Below are positions 10,955-18,966 of a DNA stretch of 64,000 nt, one piece after another. Each line of letters starts with the position of its first letter. The stretch's first letter is position 1. Source of the stretch: Streptomyces fuscichromogenes (GTDB lineage: Bacteria; Actinomycetota; Actinomycetes; Streptomycetales; Streptomycetaceae); assembly GCF_014645815.1 (NCBI RefSeq), contig NZ_BMML01000026.1:1-64000 (forward strand), in the 5' to 3' direction. The notes under the pieces are model-generated. The model was not told the origin of the DNA. It ran no database searches and saw only the letters and a program-made list of their open reading frames with translations. The position numbers and the translations under genes are program-made.

Positions 10955-11329
10955 TCAGTTGTCCGGTGACCGCAGGACCCGCAGGTGGCCGCGTCGTGCG
11001 ACCTCCATCGGGTCGGCGCCACGGCCGCCGCCGCCCGCTCCGGCCGCCCGTTCCTGGGGGCGGGCCGCCTCGCGGACCGCGTTCGCCAGGGCTTCCAGGT
11101 CGTCCCCGCTCGGACGCGCGGGAGCGGAGCCGTCGATGAGTCGGACGACCTCCCAGCCGCGCGGGGCGGTGAGGCGCTCGGAGTGCTCGGCGCACAGGTC
11201 GTAGCAGTGGGGTTCGGCGTAGGTGGCGAGCGGGCCGAGGACCGCGGTCGAGTCGGCGTAGACGTACGTCAGCGTCGCGACGGCGGGTCGGCCGCAGGCG
11301 GTTCGCGAACAGCGACGTACAGGGCTCAC
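10955..11329 (-). CDS. DUF3499 family protein (putative zinc-ribbon)
   Basis: 124 aa if started at GTG 11329 (VSPVRRCSRTACGRPAVATLTY). The conserved DUF3499 block is complete, with CSRTAC near the N-terminus and HCYDLCAEH about 35 residues later, likely one metal site. The C-terminal third is Gly/Arg rich. I chose this start because the domain begins there and a -10-like TACCGT (11338-11343, minus strand) lies 8 nt upstream, suggesting leaderless translation; an in-frame ATG at 11479 is less likely. The function of the family is unknown. It is divergent from the zincin-like gene. Confidence 0.82.
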   Translation of the reverse strand: MSPVRRCSRTACGRPAVATLTYVYADSTAVLGPLATYAEPHCYDLCAEHSERLTAPRGWEVVRLIDGSAPARPSGDDLEALANAVREAARPQERAAGAGGGGRGADPMEVARRGHLRVLRSPDN

Positions 11330-11658
11330 GACGTTGGACGGTACCGCACTCTTGAGCGGGCCGCGACGACTCTCCCCCAGGTCACCCCACCGTGTCGTAC
11401 TGTGAAACGCCCCACACACCCCTCCGGACACGCCCCGCTGACCTGCTCGGAAGGGGCGGCCCGGAGTCATGGTCGGCACCGCATCCGGTCACGGGTCGGT
11501 ACAAACACCGTCAATTGCCTTGAGCTCGCCGGTCTTGTGGAGATACGGAAACGAGCCCAACGTTGGCTGGAATGGTCATCATGCGACATGCCGGGCCGGG
11601 CGGTGTGGGTGCGTGGAGCGGCACGGCCGGAGCCCGCGAGGACTACGCTTCACCAGTG
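11330..11658. other. 329-bp divergent intergenic region
   Basis: It lies between the divergent DUF3499 and metallopeptidase-like genes. The only signals I can point to are the -10-like boxes abutting each start (11338-11343 minus strand; TACGCT 11644-11649 plus strand). Nothing else was recognised. Confidence 0.5.
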
Positions 11659-12111
11659 ATGGACAACCCTGTACCGCCCCGTGCCGCCGGCCCCGGGCCT
11701 CGTCGACGCGATCGCCACGGTCGGGGCATGCGCGGGCCGATCGCGCCACCTCAGGTGCCGCTGGCCGCGAGTCGCGCCGACGTGTTCGCGGATCTGGTGC
11801 AGGACTCCGTGGAGCGTCTGGAGCGGCGCTGGCCGCAGCTCGCCGACATCGATTTCCTGGTCCTCGAAGTACCCCGGCTCCAGGACCGGCACGGTGACAG
11901 CTGGGACGACGAGGCGGTGCCGCTGGGCGGCATCATCCCCGCGCGCGAGGGACGCCGGGCCCGGGTGGTCGTCTACCGGCGGCCGGTCGAGATCCGCACC
12001 AAGGGGCGCGACGAGCGGGCCGCGCTGGTGCACGAGGTCGTCGTGGAGCAGGTCGCCGAGCTGCTCGGCCTCACCCCGGAGACCGTCGATCCCCGCTACG
12101 GCGAGGACTGA
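11659..12111 (+). CDS. metallopeptidase (zincin-like, PF06262-type) family protein
   Basis: 150 aa. The C-terminal 100 residues match small actinobacterial zincin-like proteins: FADLVQDSVERLERRWPQLADIDFLVLEVP, then RARVVVYRRPVE and ALVHEVVVEQVAELLGLTPETVDP. The helix that should carry HExxH reads HEVVVEQ, so the first His and Glu remain but the second His does not; activity is uncertain. Translation probably starts at ATG 11659 or the adjoining GTG 11656, with no ribosome site: TACGCT (11644-11649) lies about 7 nt upstream, fitting a leaderless mRNA. It is divergent from DUF3499. Confidence 0.82.
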   Translation: MDNPVPPRAAGPGPRRRDRHGRGMRGPIAPPQVPLAASRADVFADLVQDSVERLERRWPQLADIDFLVLEVPRLQDRHGDSWDDEAVPLGGIIPAREGRRARVVVYRRPVEIRTKGRDERAALVHEVVVEQVAELLGLTPETVDPRYGED

Positions 12112-12137
12112 GCCCCCGGCGACCCCGCGCCACCCGC

Positions 12138-13634
12138 CTACTTCTGCAGCACCGACACGTCCTGGTCCGTCTCCGGTACGGCCACCGTGCCGCGGTCGTC
12201 CGGAAGGGTCTGGATCGTGAAGCCCGGGACGCCCTCCTCGGTGGCCGCCAGGGTGCGGGCGCCGTAGACCGGGCCGCCGGAGACCGTCTCCACGGTCAGG
12301 GCGTAGGTGCCCTTGAGACCGGACGGGACCGGGGCGTCGACGTTCTGGGTGGTGCCGGACTTGATCGTGAACGTCTTGGACACCGCCGTGCCGCCGCCGC
12401 TGCCCGCCGACGCCGTGACCTTGACCTGGGCGGTCCCGGTCGGCGCGGTCAGGGAGAGGGTGGTGCCCTTGCCGCTGTTGTCCGCGGACGTCGCGCGCGT
12501 GCCGACCGGCGCGGTCGCCGGGATGTACGCGGTCTCCTGGTTGCCGGCCTTGCCGCGGGTGACGCGCAGCGCGGCCACCACCGGGACGGACTGGTCGGTG
12601 GGGGTGAGGATCAGCGAGCCCGCCTCGCCGCGCGTGACGTCGCCGAGGTCGGTCGCGGTGGTCATGCCCGACTTCACGTGCAGCGTCTCGTTGCCGGCCG
12701 GGGTGATCGTGCCGTCCGGGGAGGCGAGGCGCACCTTCAGGTCCGCGTCGCTGTCGCCGGTGGTGAAGGCGATCAGCCGGACGTCGGTGGCGTCCTTGGG
12801 GATGCCGGGCAGCACCAGGCTGCCGGCCGGGTCGGCGGAGGCGGCCAGCCAGTCGCCGCCCGACTTGTCGTCCAGGGCCTGCACGCTCGCGCCGACCCGG
12901 CCGCTGCGCACGCTCACGTGCACGGTCAGGTCGGTCTGCCGCTCGTCGGTGAGCGTGGACAGCAGGACCGGCTCACTGGCGTGCGGCTGGACCGTGATGC
13001 CCTCCCCCACGGGTGACTTGAGCTGGCCGTCCTTGCCGTACAGCTCGATGTCGACGACGGCGGCGCTGTCGTCGGGGTTGGTGAGGTGCACGTAGTCGGT
13101 GCGGCTCGCGGCGGTGCTGGCGCCGGGGAACCAGAAGTCGGTGTCGGCCGCGGTGCAGCTGACCCCCTGGAGGCCGCGCCCGGTGCCCGCGGCGACCTCG
13201 GTGGTCTCCTGGAGCGTCCAGCCGGGGGCGTACTTGCCCTCGGCGGTGCCGACGTAGGCGGGCCCGTCGGCACCGGAGGTGTCCCCGGTGGCCGGGGTGC
13301 CGGGCGTCTTGGGGGTGAGGACGGGCTTGGCGGCCTTCTTCTTGCCGCCTGCGCTGCCCGTCCCGTCCGCCGACTGCTCGGCGGCGGCCTGGAGTTCTGC
13401 CTTGCCGTCGCTCGTGGTGCCCTGGGTGACGGGCGTGAACGACGTGTACGAGGTGTCGGCGATGTCGGACAGGCTGGGTGCCGGGCACAGCAGCGTGGTG
13501 CGCTCCACGGGCAGCTGGGCGGCCGCCTCGGCGGTGTGCGCGGGGGCGGTGGCCGGCGGGTCGAGCGCGGCGAACCCGGTGACCGCCGCGAGGGCCGCGG
13601 TACCGGCGAGCAGGGACAGGGTGGTGCGGTTCAC
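12138..13634 (-). CDS. DUF5719 family secreted protein
   Basis: 498 aa. A signal peptide (about 1-35: MNRTTLSLLAGTAALAAVTG) is followed by an Ala/Lys-rich linker and a beta-rich extracellular region with repeated Ig-like strands (for example DYVHLTNPDDSAAVVDIELYG and GSLVLPGIPKDATDVRLIAF). The start codon overlaps the stop of the upstream membrane glycosyltransferase by 4 bp (ATGA), so the pair is translationally coupled. That suggests the secreted protein works with the glycosyltransferase at the outer membrane face. The biochemical role is unknown. Confidence 0.85.
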   Translation of the reverse strand: MNRTTLSLLAGTAALAAVTGFAALDPPATAPAHTAEAAAQLPVERTTLLCPAPSLSDIADTSYTSFTPVTQGTTSDGKAELQAAAEQSADGTGSAGGKKKAAKPVLTPKTPGTPATGDTSGADGPAYVGTAEGKYAPGWTLQETTEVAAGTGRGLQGVSCTAADTDFWFPGASTAASRTDYVHLTNPDDSAAVVDIELYGKDGQLKSPVGEGITVQPHASEPVLLSTLTDERQTDLTVHVSVRSGRVGASVQALDDKSGGDWLAASADPAGSLVLPGIPKDATDVRLIAFTTGDSDADLKVRLASPDGTITPAGNETLHVKSGMTTATDLGDVTRGEAGSLILTPTDQSVPVVAALRVTRGKAGNQETAYIPATAPVGTRATSADNSGKGTTLSLTAPTGTAQVKVTASAGSGGGTAVSKTFTIKSGTTQNVDAPVPSGLKGTYALTVETVSGGPVYGARTLAATEEGVPGFTIQTLPDDRGTVAVPETDQDVSVLQK

Positions 13635-16600
13635 TGCTGGCTCCCGTCGTGGTGCTCGCCGCCGGTGCCCTGCTGGTGCTGGGCGGCCGGGTCATAGGCG
13701 GGGTCGTAGCCCTGCTGGTACGTCGGGTCGTACCCGGCCTGTCCCTGCTGCCCGCCGTAGGCGTACGGGTCGTACTGGCCGCTCTGGTACGGGTCGTACG
13801 TCTGCTGCTGCTGGTCGTAGCCGCCGGTCTGGTACGGGCCGGGGCCGGCGTCCTGGTACTGGTCGGCGTAGCCGGTGTCGTAGCCGTCGGCCGCCGGGTA
13901 GGAGGCGGGGTCCCACTCGTCGTACGACGGCTGGTGCGGGACCGCGGCCGGGGGATCCTCCTGCGAGGCCTGCGGAGCCTGTGGAGCCGCCGACGGGAAG
14001 TCGGTGCCCTCCGGAGTCTCCAGGTGCTCCGGGTGCTCCTCGTACTGCTGAGCCTCCTGGGACTCCTCCTCGGCCTCCGCCTGGGCGCGCAGGCGGCGGG
14101 CGCGGCGGCCCTCGCCCTCGACGGCCTGGGCGGGGATCGGCTGCTCCTCGGGCAGGTCGTCGTCGACGTCGCGGCGGCGGCCGGGCAGGGCGAGGACGAC
14201 CAGGACGACGGCGAGCGCGCCCTGCGCCCACAGCCAGGCGCTGTGGGTGAACGGCGTGTCGTAGGTGACGTCCAGCTTCCCGCCGGAGGAGGGGAGCCGG
14301 AAGCCCTGGGCCCAGCCGTCGACGGTGGTTCGGGTGAGCGGCTTGCCGTCCAGGGTGGCCGTCCACTCCGGGGACGCCGAGTCGGCCAGGCGCAGGACGC
14401 GGCCCTCGCCGCCGGTCGGGATGGTGGTGTGGATGTCGACGGGGCCGGAGGGCACCGAGCCGGGCGTGCCGGAGCCGTCCGCCGCCACGATGGTCGCCCG
14501 GGAGACCTGCTGGTCGACGCGCCACAGGGCGCTGCCGTTCTGCTGGCTGAGCCGGGACAGGCCGGGGGTGGCGTCGAGCACGCGCGTGATGTCGCGCGGC
14601 GTGCCCTTGTGGACGAGGACGTAGCGCACCGCGAACCCGCCGAGCTGGTCGGCCTGGTCGGCGCCGGAGCCGGCGACCAGGTTGGCGACGACCTTGTCGA
14701 GCGTGGCGTTCTCGCCGTCGGCGGCGGCCACCTCGGCGTCTCCCATCCGGGCGCCGGAGCCGCGCACCAGCATGTAGGACACGCGCGCGGTGCTGTCGCT
14801 GTCGAGGACGAGGGTGCGCACCTGGTCGGTGGTGGTGCTGTCCTCGGCGACGAAGGCGGGCACCTGGGAGGGGTCGCGCCGTTCGACCGGGCCGTCGGCG
14901 CCCGCGAGCATCCAGCCGGCGGCGAGCAGCAGCGGGCCGGCGGCGGCGGCGAAGGCGATCAGGGCGGCCACCGGCTGGCGCCAGCCGAAGCTCTGCTCGG
15001 CGACACGGGAGCGTGCCCCGTCGGCGCCGAGGGCGGCCGCGGACAGGATCGCGATGCCGTAGACGAGGGTCGCGGGTCCGGCCCAGGTGGACTTGTTGGA
15101 CAGGACCGCGAAGACCAGGCCGATCAGGGCGACCGCCCAGGCGGTGCGGATCGCCGACTGGCGCTCGGAGCGCAGCAGGGCGGCGAGCGCGGCCAGGACG
15201 ACGCCGATGAGCATCAGCCCGTCGACCGTGCCGGGGCCACCCGGGCTGGCACCGAGCAGGTCGAGGGCGGAGGCGGCCGAGGAGCCGTACTCCAGCCCGG
15301 CCTCCTTGAAGAAGCCGAACGGCAGCAGGGTCAGCGACCAGGGGGCGAGGATCAGCAGCGGGGTGCCGAGCTGGACCAGCAGCCGCAGGCCGGAGGCGAC
15401 CAGGTCGGAGCGGCGCACGGCGAGCACGGCGAGGCCGAGGACCAGGGCGATCGGCCAGATGATCGGTGTGAACGCGGTGGTGATGGTCAGCAGCAGTGCG
15501 TACGCCCAGGTGGCGCGCCAGCTGCCGCGCGCTCCGGAGGGGTCCGCGAGGCCGCCGGCCGCGATGCCCGCGCGGGCGATCAGCGGCAGCAGGATCGCGA
15601 GGACGGCGGTGCCGATGCGGCCGCCGGCGAGGGCGCCGGTGGCGGCGGGCAGGAAGGCGTAGGCGATGGCCGCCCAGGCGCGCAGCAGGCGGGAGGTGAC
15701 CAGCGGGCGGGAGGCGAAGTAGGCGGTGCATCCGGCCAGCGGCACCGAGGCGACCAGCAGCACGGTGACCGCGAGCCCGGTCGAGCCGAACAGCAGGGAG
15801 GCCAGCGCGGCGACGATCGCGAGGTACGGCGGTGCGGCCGGGGTGCCGCCGGCGCCGACCGCGTGCCAGGCGTCCAGGTAGCGCGACCACAGCTCGCTCG
15901 CGGTGCCCGGGGCGGGCAGCAGGGCGCCGCCCGCGAGCGCGCCGGAGCCGAGCAGGGCGCGGCAGGCGGCCAGCGAGATCAGCAGCAGCACCAGGAAGAG
16001 CACCGGGCCCGGTTTGCGGGCGATCCGCTTGAGGCGGGCGAACTGCTCGATCTCCAGGAAGTCGGCGTCGTCGCCGCCGGGCCCGGACTCGACCGCGCCG
16101 CCGTGCCGGCCGGCCGCGGAGATCTCGTCGTCGCCGCCGAAGAAGTTGCCCGCGGCCTGTTCGACGGTGGCCCGGACGGTGGCGCCGGGCGGCGGGAACA
16201 GCGGGCGCAGCTCGCCCTTGTCGAGCTGGGAGCGGCCGCGCCTGCGCCGCCCGGCGATGATCCGCTCGGGCCGCAGCAGGGTGCCCAGCAGACCGCGGAT
16301 CTCGTCGAGGGCCTGCCCCGGGACCTTGCCGACGAGGTAGGCGAGCGTGCGCAGCAGGGTGCCGAGGACCAGGCGCAGCAGGATCCAGGGCAGCGCTGCC
16401 GTACGGGCGTTGACCAGCAGGGTGTAGACGGCGCCGGCCTTGTCGACCTTGTGCGGGGAGGCGGTGGTGCGGCCGGCGCAGTCGACGGCGCGGCGCTCGC
16501 GGGAGGCGGCCTCGGCGTGCCGTACGACGGCCTCGGGGGCGACCAGGACGCGGTGTCCGGCGTTGTGCGCGCGCCAGCACAGGTCGACGTCGTCGCGCAT

Positions 16601-17344
16601 CAGGGGCAGCCGGCGGTCGAAGCCGCCGAGTTCCTCGAAGACATCGCGGCGGATCAGCATGCCGGCGGTGGAGACGGAGAGCACGGGCCGCACGTGGTCG
16701 TGCTGGCCCTGGTCCTGCTCACGGCGGTCCAGGCCGGTCCAGCGGCGCCCGGAATCGGCGATGGTGACGCCGACCTCCAGCAGTTGCCGGCGGTCGTACC
16801 AGCCGCGCAGCTTGGGGCCGACGACCGCCACGTCGTCGCGGCCCAGCTCCAGCTCGTTGTCGACGACCCGCAGCAGCTGGGCGAGGGCGTCGGGTTCCGG
16901 GGCGCAGTCGTCGTGCAGCAGCCACAGCCACTGGACCGGCTCGCCGTACGGCAGCTCGGGCATGTCGTAGGCGTCGTCGCGCCACTGGCGGGTGACCGGG
17001 TCCCAGCCGCTGGGCCGCTTCAGGTACGGCAGCTCGTCCGGGGTGAGGAGGGGCGCGGTGCGGCTCGCCTCCTCGACGGCCTGGCCGAAGCCGGTGCGGC
17101 GGGCCAGGTGCAGGACGTTGGCGTCGCCGAGGGACTCGGTGAGCAGTTGGGCGGACTCGTCCGCGCTGCCGGTGTCGGCCGCCACCGCGTACTGGACGGG
17201 GCGCTCCTGGCCGAGCAGCCCGGCGAGCGCGGTGGGCAGCCAGCGGGCACCGTCGTGGGAGACGAGGACCGCGGTCACCACATGACGCGGAAACTCTGGT
17301 GTGGCAGCCGTCTCTTGGGCTGCCATGTGGCTGTGCACGGACAT
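13631..17344 (-). CDS. large membrane glycosyltransferase, GT2 domain plus polytopic domain and Tyr/Gln-rich tail
   Basis: 1237 aa. An N-terminal family-2 glycosyltransferase domain (about 20-280) has AVLVSHDGARWLPTALAGL, DTGSADES, the DxD-like LLHDDCAPEP, and RDDVDLCWRAHNAGHRV. Two helices follow, then a cytoplasmic linker and a polytopic region (about 445-800). An extracellular beta-rich part (about 800-1040) ends in another helix, then a charged tail. The last 110 residues are Tyr/Gln/Asp/Pro low complexity with YDP, YQS and QQ repeats. It probably makes or exports a cell-wall glycan. The ATG at 17344 has no strong ribosome site; the ATG at 17329 is an alternative. It is coupled to DUF5719 downstream. 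Confidence 0.85.
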   Translation of the reverse strand: MSVHSHMAAQETAATPEFPRHVVTAVLVSHDGARWLPTALAGLLGQERPVQYAVAADTGSADESAQLLTESLGDANVLHLARRTGFGQAVEEASRTAPLLTPDELPYLKRPSGWDPVTRQWRDDAYDMPELPYGEPVQWLWLLHDDCAPEPDALAQLLRVVDNELELGRDDVAVVGPKLRGWYDRRQLLEVGVTIADSGRRWTGLDRREQDQGQHDHVRPVLSVSTAGMLIRRDVFEELGGFDRRLPLMRDDVDLCWRAHNAGHRVLVAPEAVVRHAEAASRERRAVDCAGRTTASPHKVDKAGAVYTLLVNARTAALPWILLRLVLGTLLRTLAYLVGKVPGQALDEIRGLLGTLLRPERIIAGRRRRGRSQLDKGELRPLFPPPGATVRATVEQAAGNFFGGDDEISAAGRHGGAVESGPGGDDADFLEIEQFARLKRIARKPGPVLFLVLLLISLAACRALLGSGALAGGALLPAPGTASELWSRYLDAWHAVGAGGTPAAPPYLAIVAALASLLFGSTGLAVTVLLVASVPLAGCTAYFASRPLVTSRLLRAWAAIAYAFLPAATGALAGGRIGTAVLAILLPLIARAGIAAGGLADPSGARGSWRATWAYALLLTITTAFTPIIWPIALVLGLAVLAVRRSDLVASGLRLLVQLGTPLLILAPWSLTLLPFGFFKEAGLEYGSSAASALDLLGASPGGPGTVDGLMLIGVVLAALAALLRSERQSAIRTAWAVALIGLVFAVLSNKSTWAGPATLVYGIAILSAAALGADGARSRVAEQSFGWRQPVAALIAFAAAAGPLLLAAGWMLAGADGPVERRDPSQVPAFVAEDSTTTDQVRTLVLDSDSTARVSYMLVRGSGARMGDAEVAAADGENATLDKVVANLVAGSGADQADQLGGFAVRYVLVHKGTPRDITRVLDATPGLSRLSQQNGSALWRVDQQVSRATIVAADGSGTPGSVPSGPVDIHTTIPTGGEGRVLRLADSASPEWTATLDGKPLTRTTVDGWAQGFRLPSSGGKLDVTYDTPFTHSAWLWAQGALAVVLVVLALPGRRRDVDDDLPEEQPIPAQAVEGEGRRARRLRAQAEAEEESQEAQQYEEHPEHLETPEGTDFPSAAPQAPQASQEDPPAAVPHQPSYDEWDPASYPAADGYDTGYADQYQDAGPGPYQTGGYDQQQQTYDPYQSGQYDPYAYGGQQGQAGYDPTYQQGYDPAYDPAAQHQQGTGGEHHDGSQQ

Positions 17345-17526
17345 CGAGGTACGGGCCCCGGTTCGATGGACTGCGGTGGACTCCTGCGCCCGCTGGTGGC
17401 GGCGAGACGTCTCGGACGAGCGACCACACTATCGGCTGGGCATGTCGACGGCCCGCCGCCTGTGGATAACCCACCGGCGACGGGCCGTTCGCGCAGCTCA
17501 GATCTGTACGTACCGGGTACGTCCGG

Positions 17527-17790
17527 TCAGACGGCGGCCTTCTTGAGGCGGCGGCGTTCCCGCTCGGAGAGTCCGCCCCAGATACCGAACCGTTCGTCGT
17601 TGGCGAGGGCGTACTCGAGGCACTCGGAGCGCACCTCGCAGGCGAGGCAGACCTTCTTGGCCTCCCTGGTGGAGCCGCCCTTCTCGGGGAAGAAGGACTC
17701 GGGATCGGTCTGGGCGCACAGCGCGCGCTCCTGCCAGCCGAGTTCCTCGTCCGCGTCGTCGACCAGCAGTTGCTGCACCAGCTCGGTCAT
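17527..17790 (-). CDS. whiB: WhiB, iron-sulfur sporulation transcription factor
   Basis: 87 aa. The four cluster-ligand cysteines are C25, C48, C51 and C57, the turn motif is GIWGG (69-73), and a basic C-terminal ERERRRLKK binds DNA. Length and sequence match what I remember of Streptomyces WhiB, the founding Wbl protein, which acts with WhiA to trigger sporulation septation genes in aerial hyphae. Start ATG 17790 (MTELVQQLLVDD). It is transcribed from an upstream promoter (17863-17892) and sits just upstream of the glycosyltransferase gene in the same direction. Confidence 0.96.
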   Translation of the reverse strand: MTELVQQLLVDDADEELGWQERALCAQTDPESFFPEKGGSTREAKKVCLACEVRSECLEYALANDERFGIWGGLSERERRRLKKAAV

Positions 17791-17862
17791 GTGCGCCCCT
17801 CGTCTGTCTTCCACGTCCCCGTGCCCGGCCGTTACCGATTTCGGCTGAACGACACGAGTGAA

Positions 17863-17892
17863 ATTACAAGTGTGCTGCTCCGGGCGAGTCAA
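17863..17892 (-). promoter_or_regulatory. promoter of whiB
   Basis: Minus strand: -35 TTGACT (17887-17892), 18-nt spacer, -10 TGTAAT (17863-17868), about 72 bp before the start codon. Both boxes match the vegetative consensus at five of six positions. The sequence ATTTCACTCGTG just downstream contains TCAC/GTG elements that a developmental regulator might use; this is not assignable by eye. Confidence 0.7.
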
Positions 17893-18209
17893 GCCGAGAT
17901 CTGCTATTGGGCCCGTTATTCACTCTGCGGAACCAAGGCCGTGCGGAAAGTGTTCAAATCGCCATAAACCTTGACATGCAGACGAGGCCCCGCGCGGGCC
18001 TCCGACCCCATACAGAGCTTGTACGGAGAAAGACGCCCAGATGTTCGATCGCGTTCCGAAGTGGCTCACGCGCCCGGTTGTGCGCCATGTGTCCCGGGTG
18101 CTCTCTGCACAAACCTTTCGGCAGCGAGATGAACCGGATGAGGTGAACCGTGTCCCACATACCGGGCGTCGAGTTGACACGGGAAGTGTGAACCGATGTC
18201 CTTGTGGGC
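17893..18209. other. 317-bp intergenic region between whiB and the cysteine leader
   Basis: It is AT-richer than its surroundings. A TTGACA hexamer occurs at about 17981-17986 without a matching -10. An open frame (18041-18280) with a GGAGAAAG-like upstream site is present but has poor Streptomyces codon usage and is not called. Upstream regulatory sequence for whiB and for the CDO leader is the likely content. Confidence 0.45.
18174..18202 (+). promoter_or_regulatory. candidate promoter of the cysteine leader/CDO transcript
   Basis: Perfect -35 TTGACA (18174-18179), 17-nt spacer, then TGTCCT (18197-18202), a poor -10. The expected transcription start falls at about 18209-18211, exactly at the ATG of the leader peptide (18210), which would make the leader ORF leaderless. 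The -10 weakness keeps confidence moderate. Confidence 0.45.
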
Positions 18210-18302
18210 ATGCTCGCGAACTTGGCACTCACCTCGACCCGCACCGCCGGGTCCCACGGTGCTGCCCGTGCTCGCTGTAGCTGTTGTTGTTCCAGCTGTT
18301 GA
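18210..18302 (+). CDS. Cys-rich leader peptide (probable attenuator ORF)
   Basis: 30 codons, ATG 18210 to TGA 18300-18302. The peptide begins MLANLALTSTRTAGSH and its last nine residues read RCSCCCSSC: five Cys among the final eight residues (codons 23, 25, 26, 27 and 30), all TGT. A G/C-biased genome would rarely produce TGT runs by chance. The ORF ends 40 nt before an intrinsic terminator (18342-18370) and 112 nt before cysteine dioxygenase. This is the classical layout of ribosome-mediated attenuation: stalling at Cys codons when charged tRNA-Cys is scarce changes RNA folding. There is no ribosome site, and a likely transcription start coincides with the ATG. It is too short to be found by ordinary gene calling. 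Confidence 0.75.
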   Translation: MLANLALTSTRTAGSHGAARARCSCCCSSC

Positions 18303-18341
18303 GCCGTAGCCGTATCCGACCGCTCCCGCTCCAGCTGCAGA

Positions 18342-18370
18342 CCGAGTCCCCCGGGCTCGGTTTTCGCTTT
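18342..18370 (+). terminator. intrinsic terminator/attenuator before cysteine dioxygenase
   Basis: CCGAG (18342-18346) pairs with CTCGG (18356-18360) around TCCCCCGGG, followed by TTTTCGCTTT (18361-18370), a rare T-rich tract for this genome. It lies within the 5' leader of the CDO gene, after the Cys-rich ORF. CAGCTG/AGCTG elements at about 18277, 18292 and 18331 are self-complementary and could form an alternative structure with the leader coding region. Confidence 0.65.
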
Positions 18371-18413
18371 TCGTTCCCCGCTGACCTTCTTCACTGAGGA
18401 ACCACGCACCCCC

Positions 18414-18911
18414 ATGAACAGCGACAACGACCTCCAGATCGCCGGCGACATCCTCGAGGTCCAGCACCTGCTGCAGCCCCGGCGCGAGCACCCGGTGACC
18501 GTGGCCGAGTTCGTCGGCCTGGCCCGCGCGATCGCCGCCGACCGCGCGCAGTGGGAGCACCTCGTCGAGTACGACGCGACCAGCCGCTGGTACCACCGGC
18601 TGCGCACCGGCCCCGGCTACGAGGTCTGGCTGCTGTCCTGGGTGCCCGGACAGGGCAGCGGGCTGCACGACCACGGCCGCTCCTCCGGCGTGCTGACCGT
18701 CCTGGAGGGCACGCTCGCCGAACGCACCGAGCGCGGCACGCGCGCGTTGAGCGCCGGTGCACAACGGGTGTTCGCGCCGGGGTACGTGCACGAGGTGGTG
18801 AACGACGCGCTGGAGCCGGCGGTGAGCCTGCACGTCTACTACCCGGGCCTGACCGAGATGCCGATGCACACCACGCAGAGCTGCGCGGCAGCGCGTCCCG
18901 TCACCGCGTGA
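18414..18911 (+). CDS. cysteine dioxygenase family protein
   Basis: 165 aa. Cupin fold with the three iron-binding His of cysteine dioxygenase: H85 and H87 (GLHDHGRSSG) and H126 (GYVHEVVN). The partner Tyr region SLHVYYPG follows. The enzyme oxidises L-cysteine to cysteine sulfinate with O2, the first step of cysteine breakdown; cytosolic, ferrous iron. Start ATG 18414 with TGAGGAA upstream. The preceding Cys-rich leader and terminator suggest control by cysteine supply. fbiA follows 55 bp downstream in the same direction, possibly under another promoter. Confidence 0.92.
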   Translation: MNSDNDLQIAGDILEVQHLLQPRREHPVTVAEFVGLARAIAADRAQWEHLVEYDATSRWYHRLRTGPGYEVWLLSWVPGQGSGLHDHGRSSGVLTVLEGTLAERTERGTRALSAGAQRVFAPGYVHEVVNDALEPAVSLHVYYPGLTEMPMHTTQSCAAARPVTA

Positions 18912-18966
18912 CCCGTCGCACGGGACGCGTGGCCGCGTTGTCGGACCCGCCTGCAAGACTTGGCGC

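Noticed and set aside
10637-11204. overlapping open frames near manB/DUF3499
   Set aside because: No ribosome sites, no recognisable domains; partly antisense to DUF3499.
13649-17848. 1399-codon plus-strand open frame
   Set aside because: Antisense shadow of the glycosyltransferase and whiB genes; Gly/Arg/Asp/Val low-complexity translation, no ribosome site.
18041-18280. 79-aa plus-strand ORF ending RCCPCSL between whiB and CDO
   Set aside because: It has a GGAGAAAG-like site, but its second half has poor third-position G/C and it overlaps the better-supported leader ORF in another frame. Possible, but not supported.
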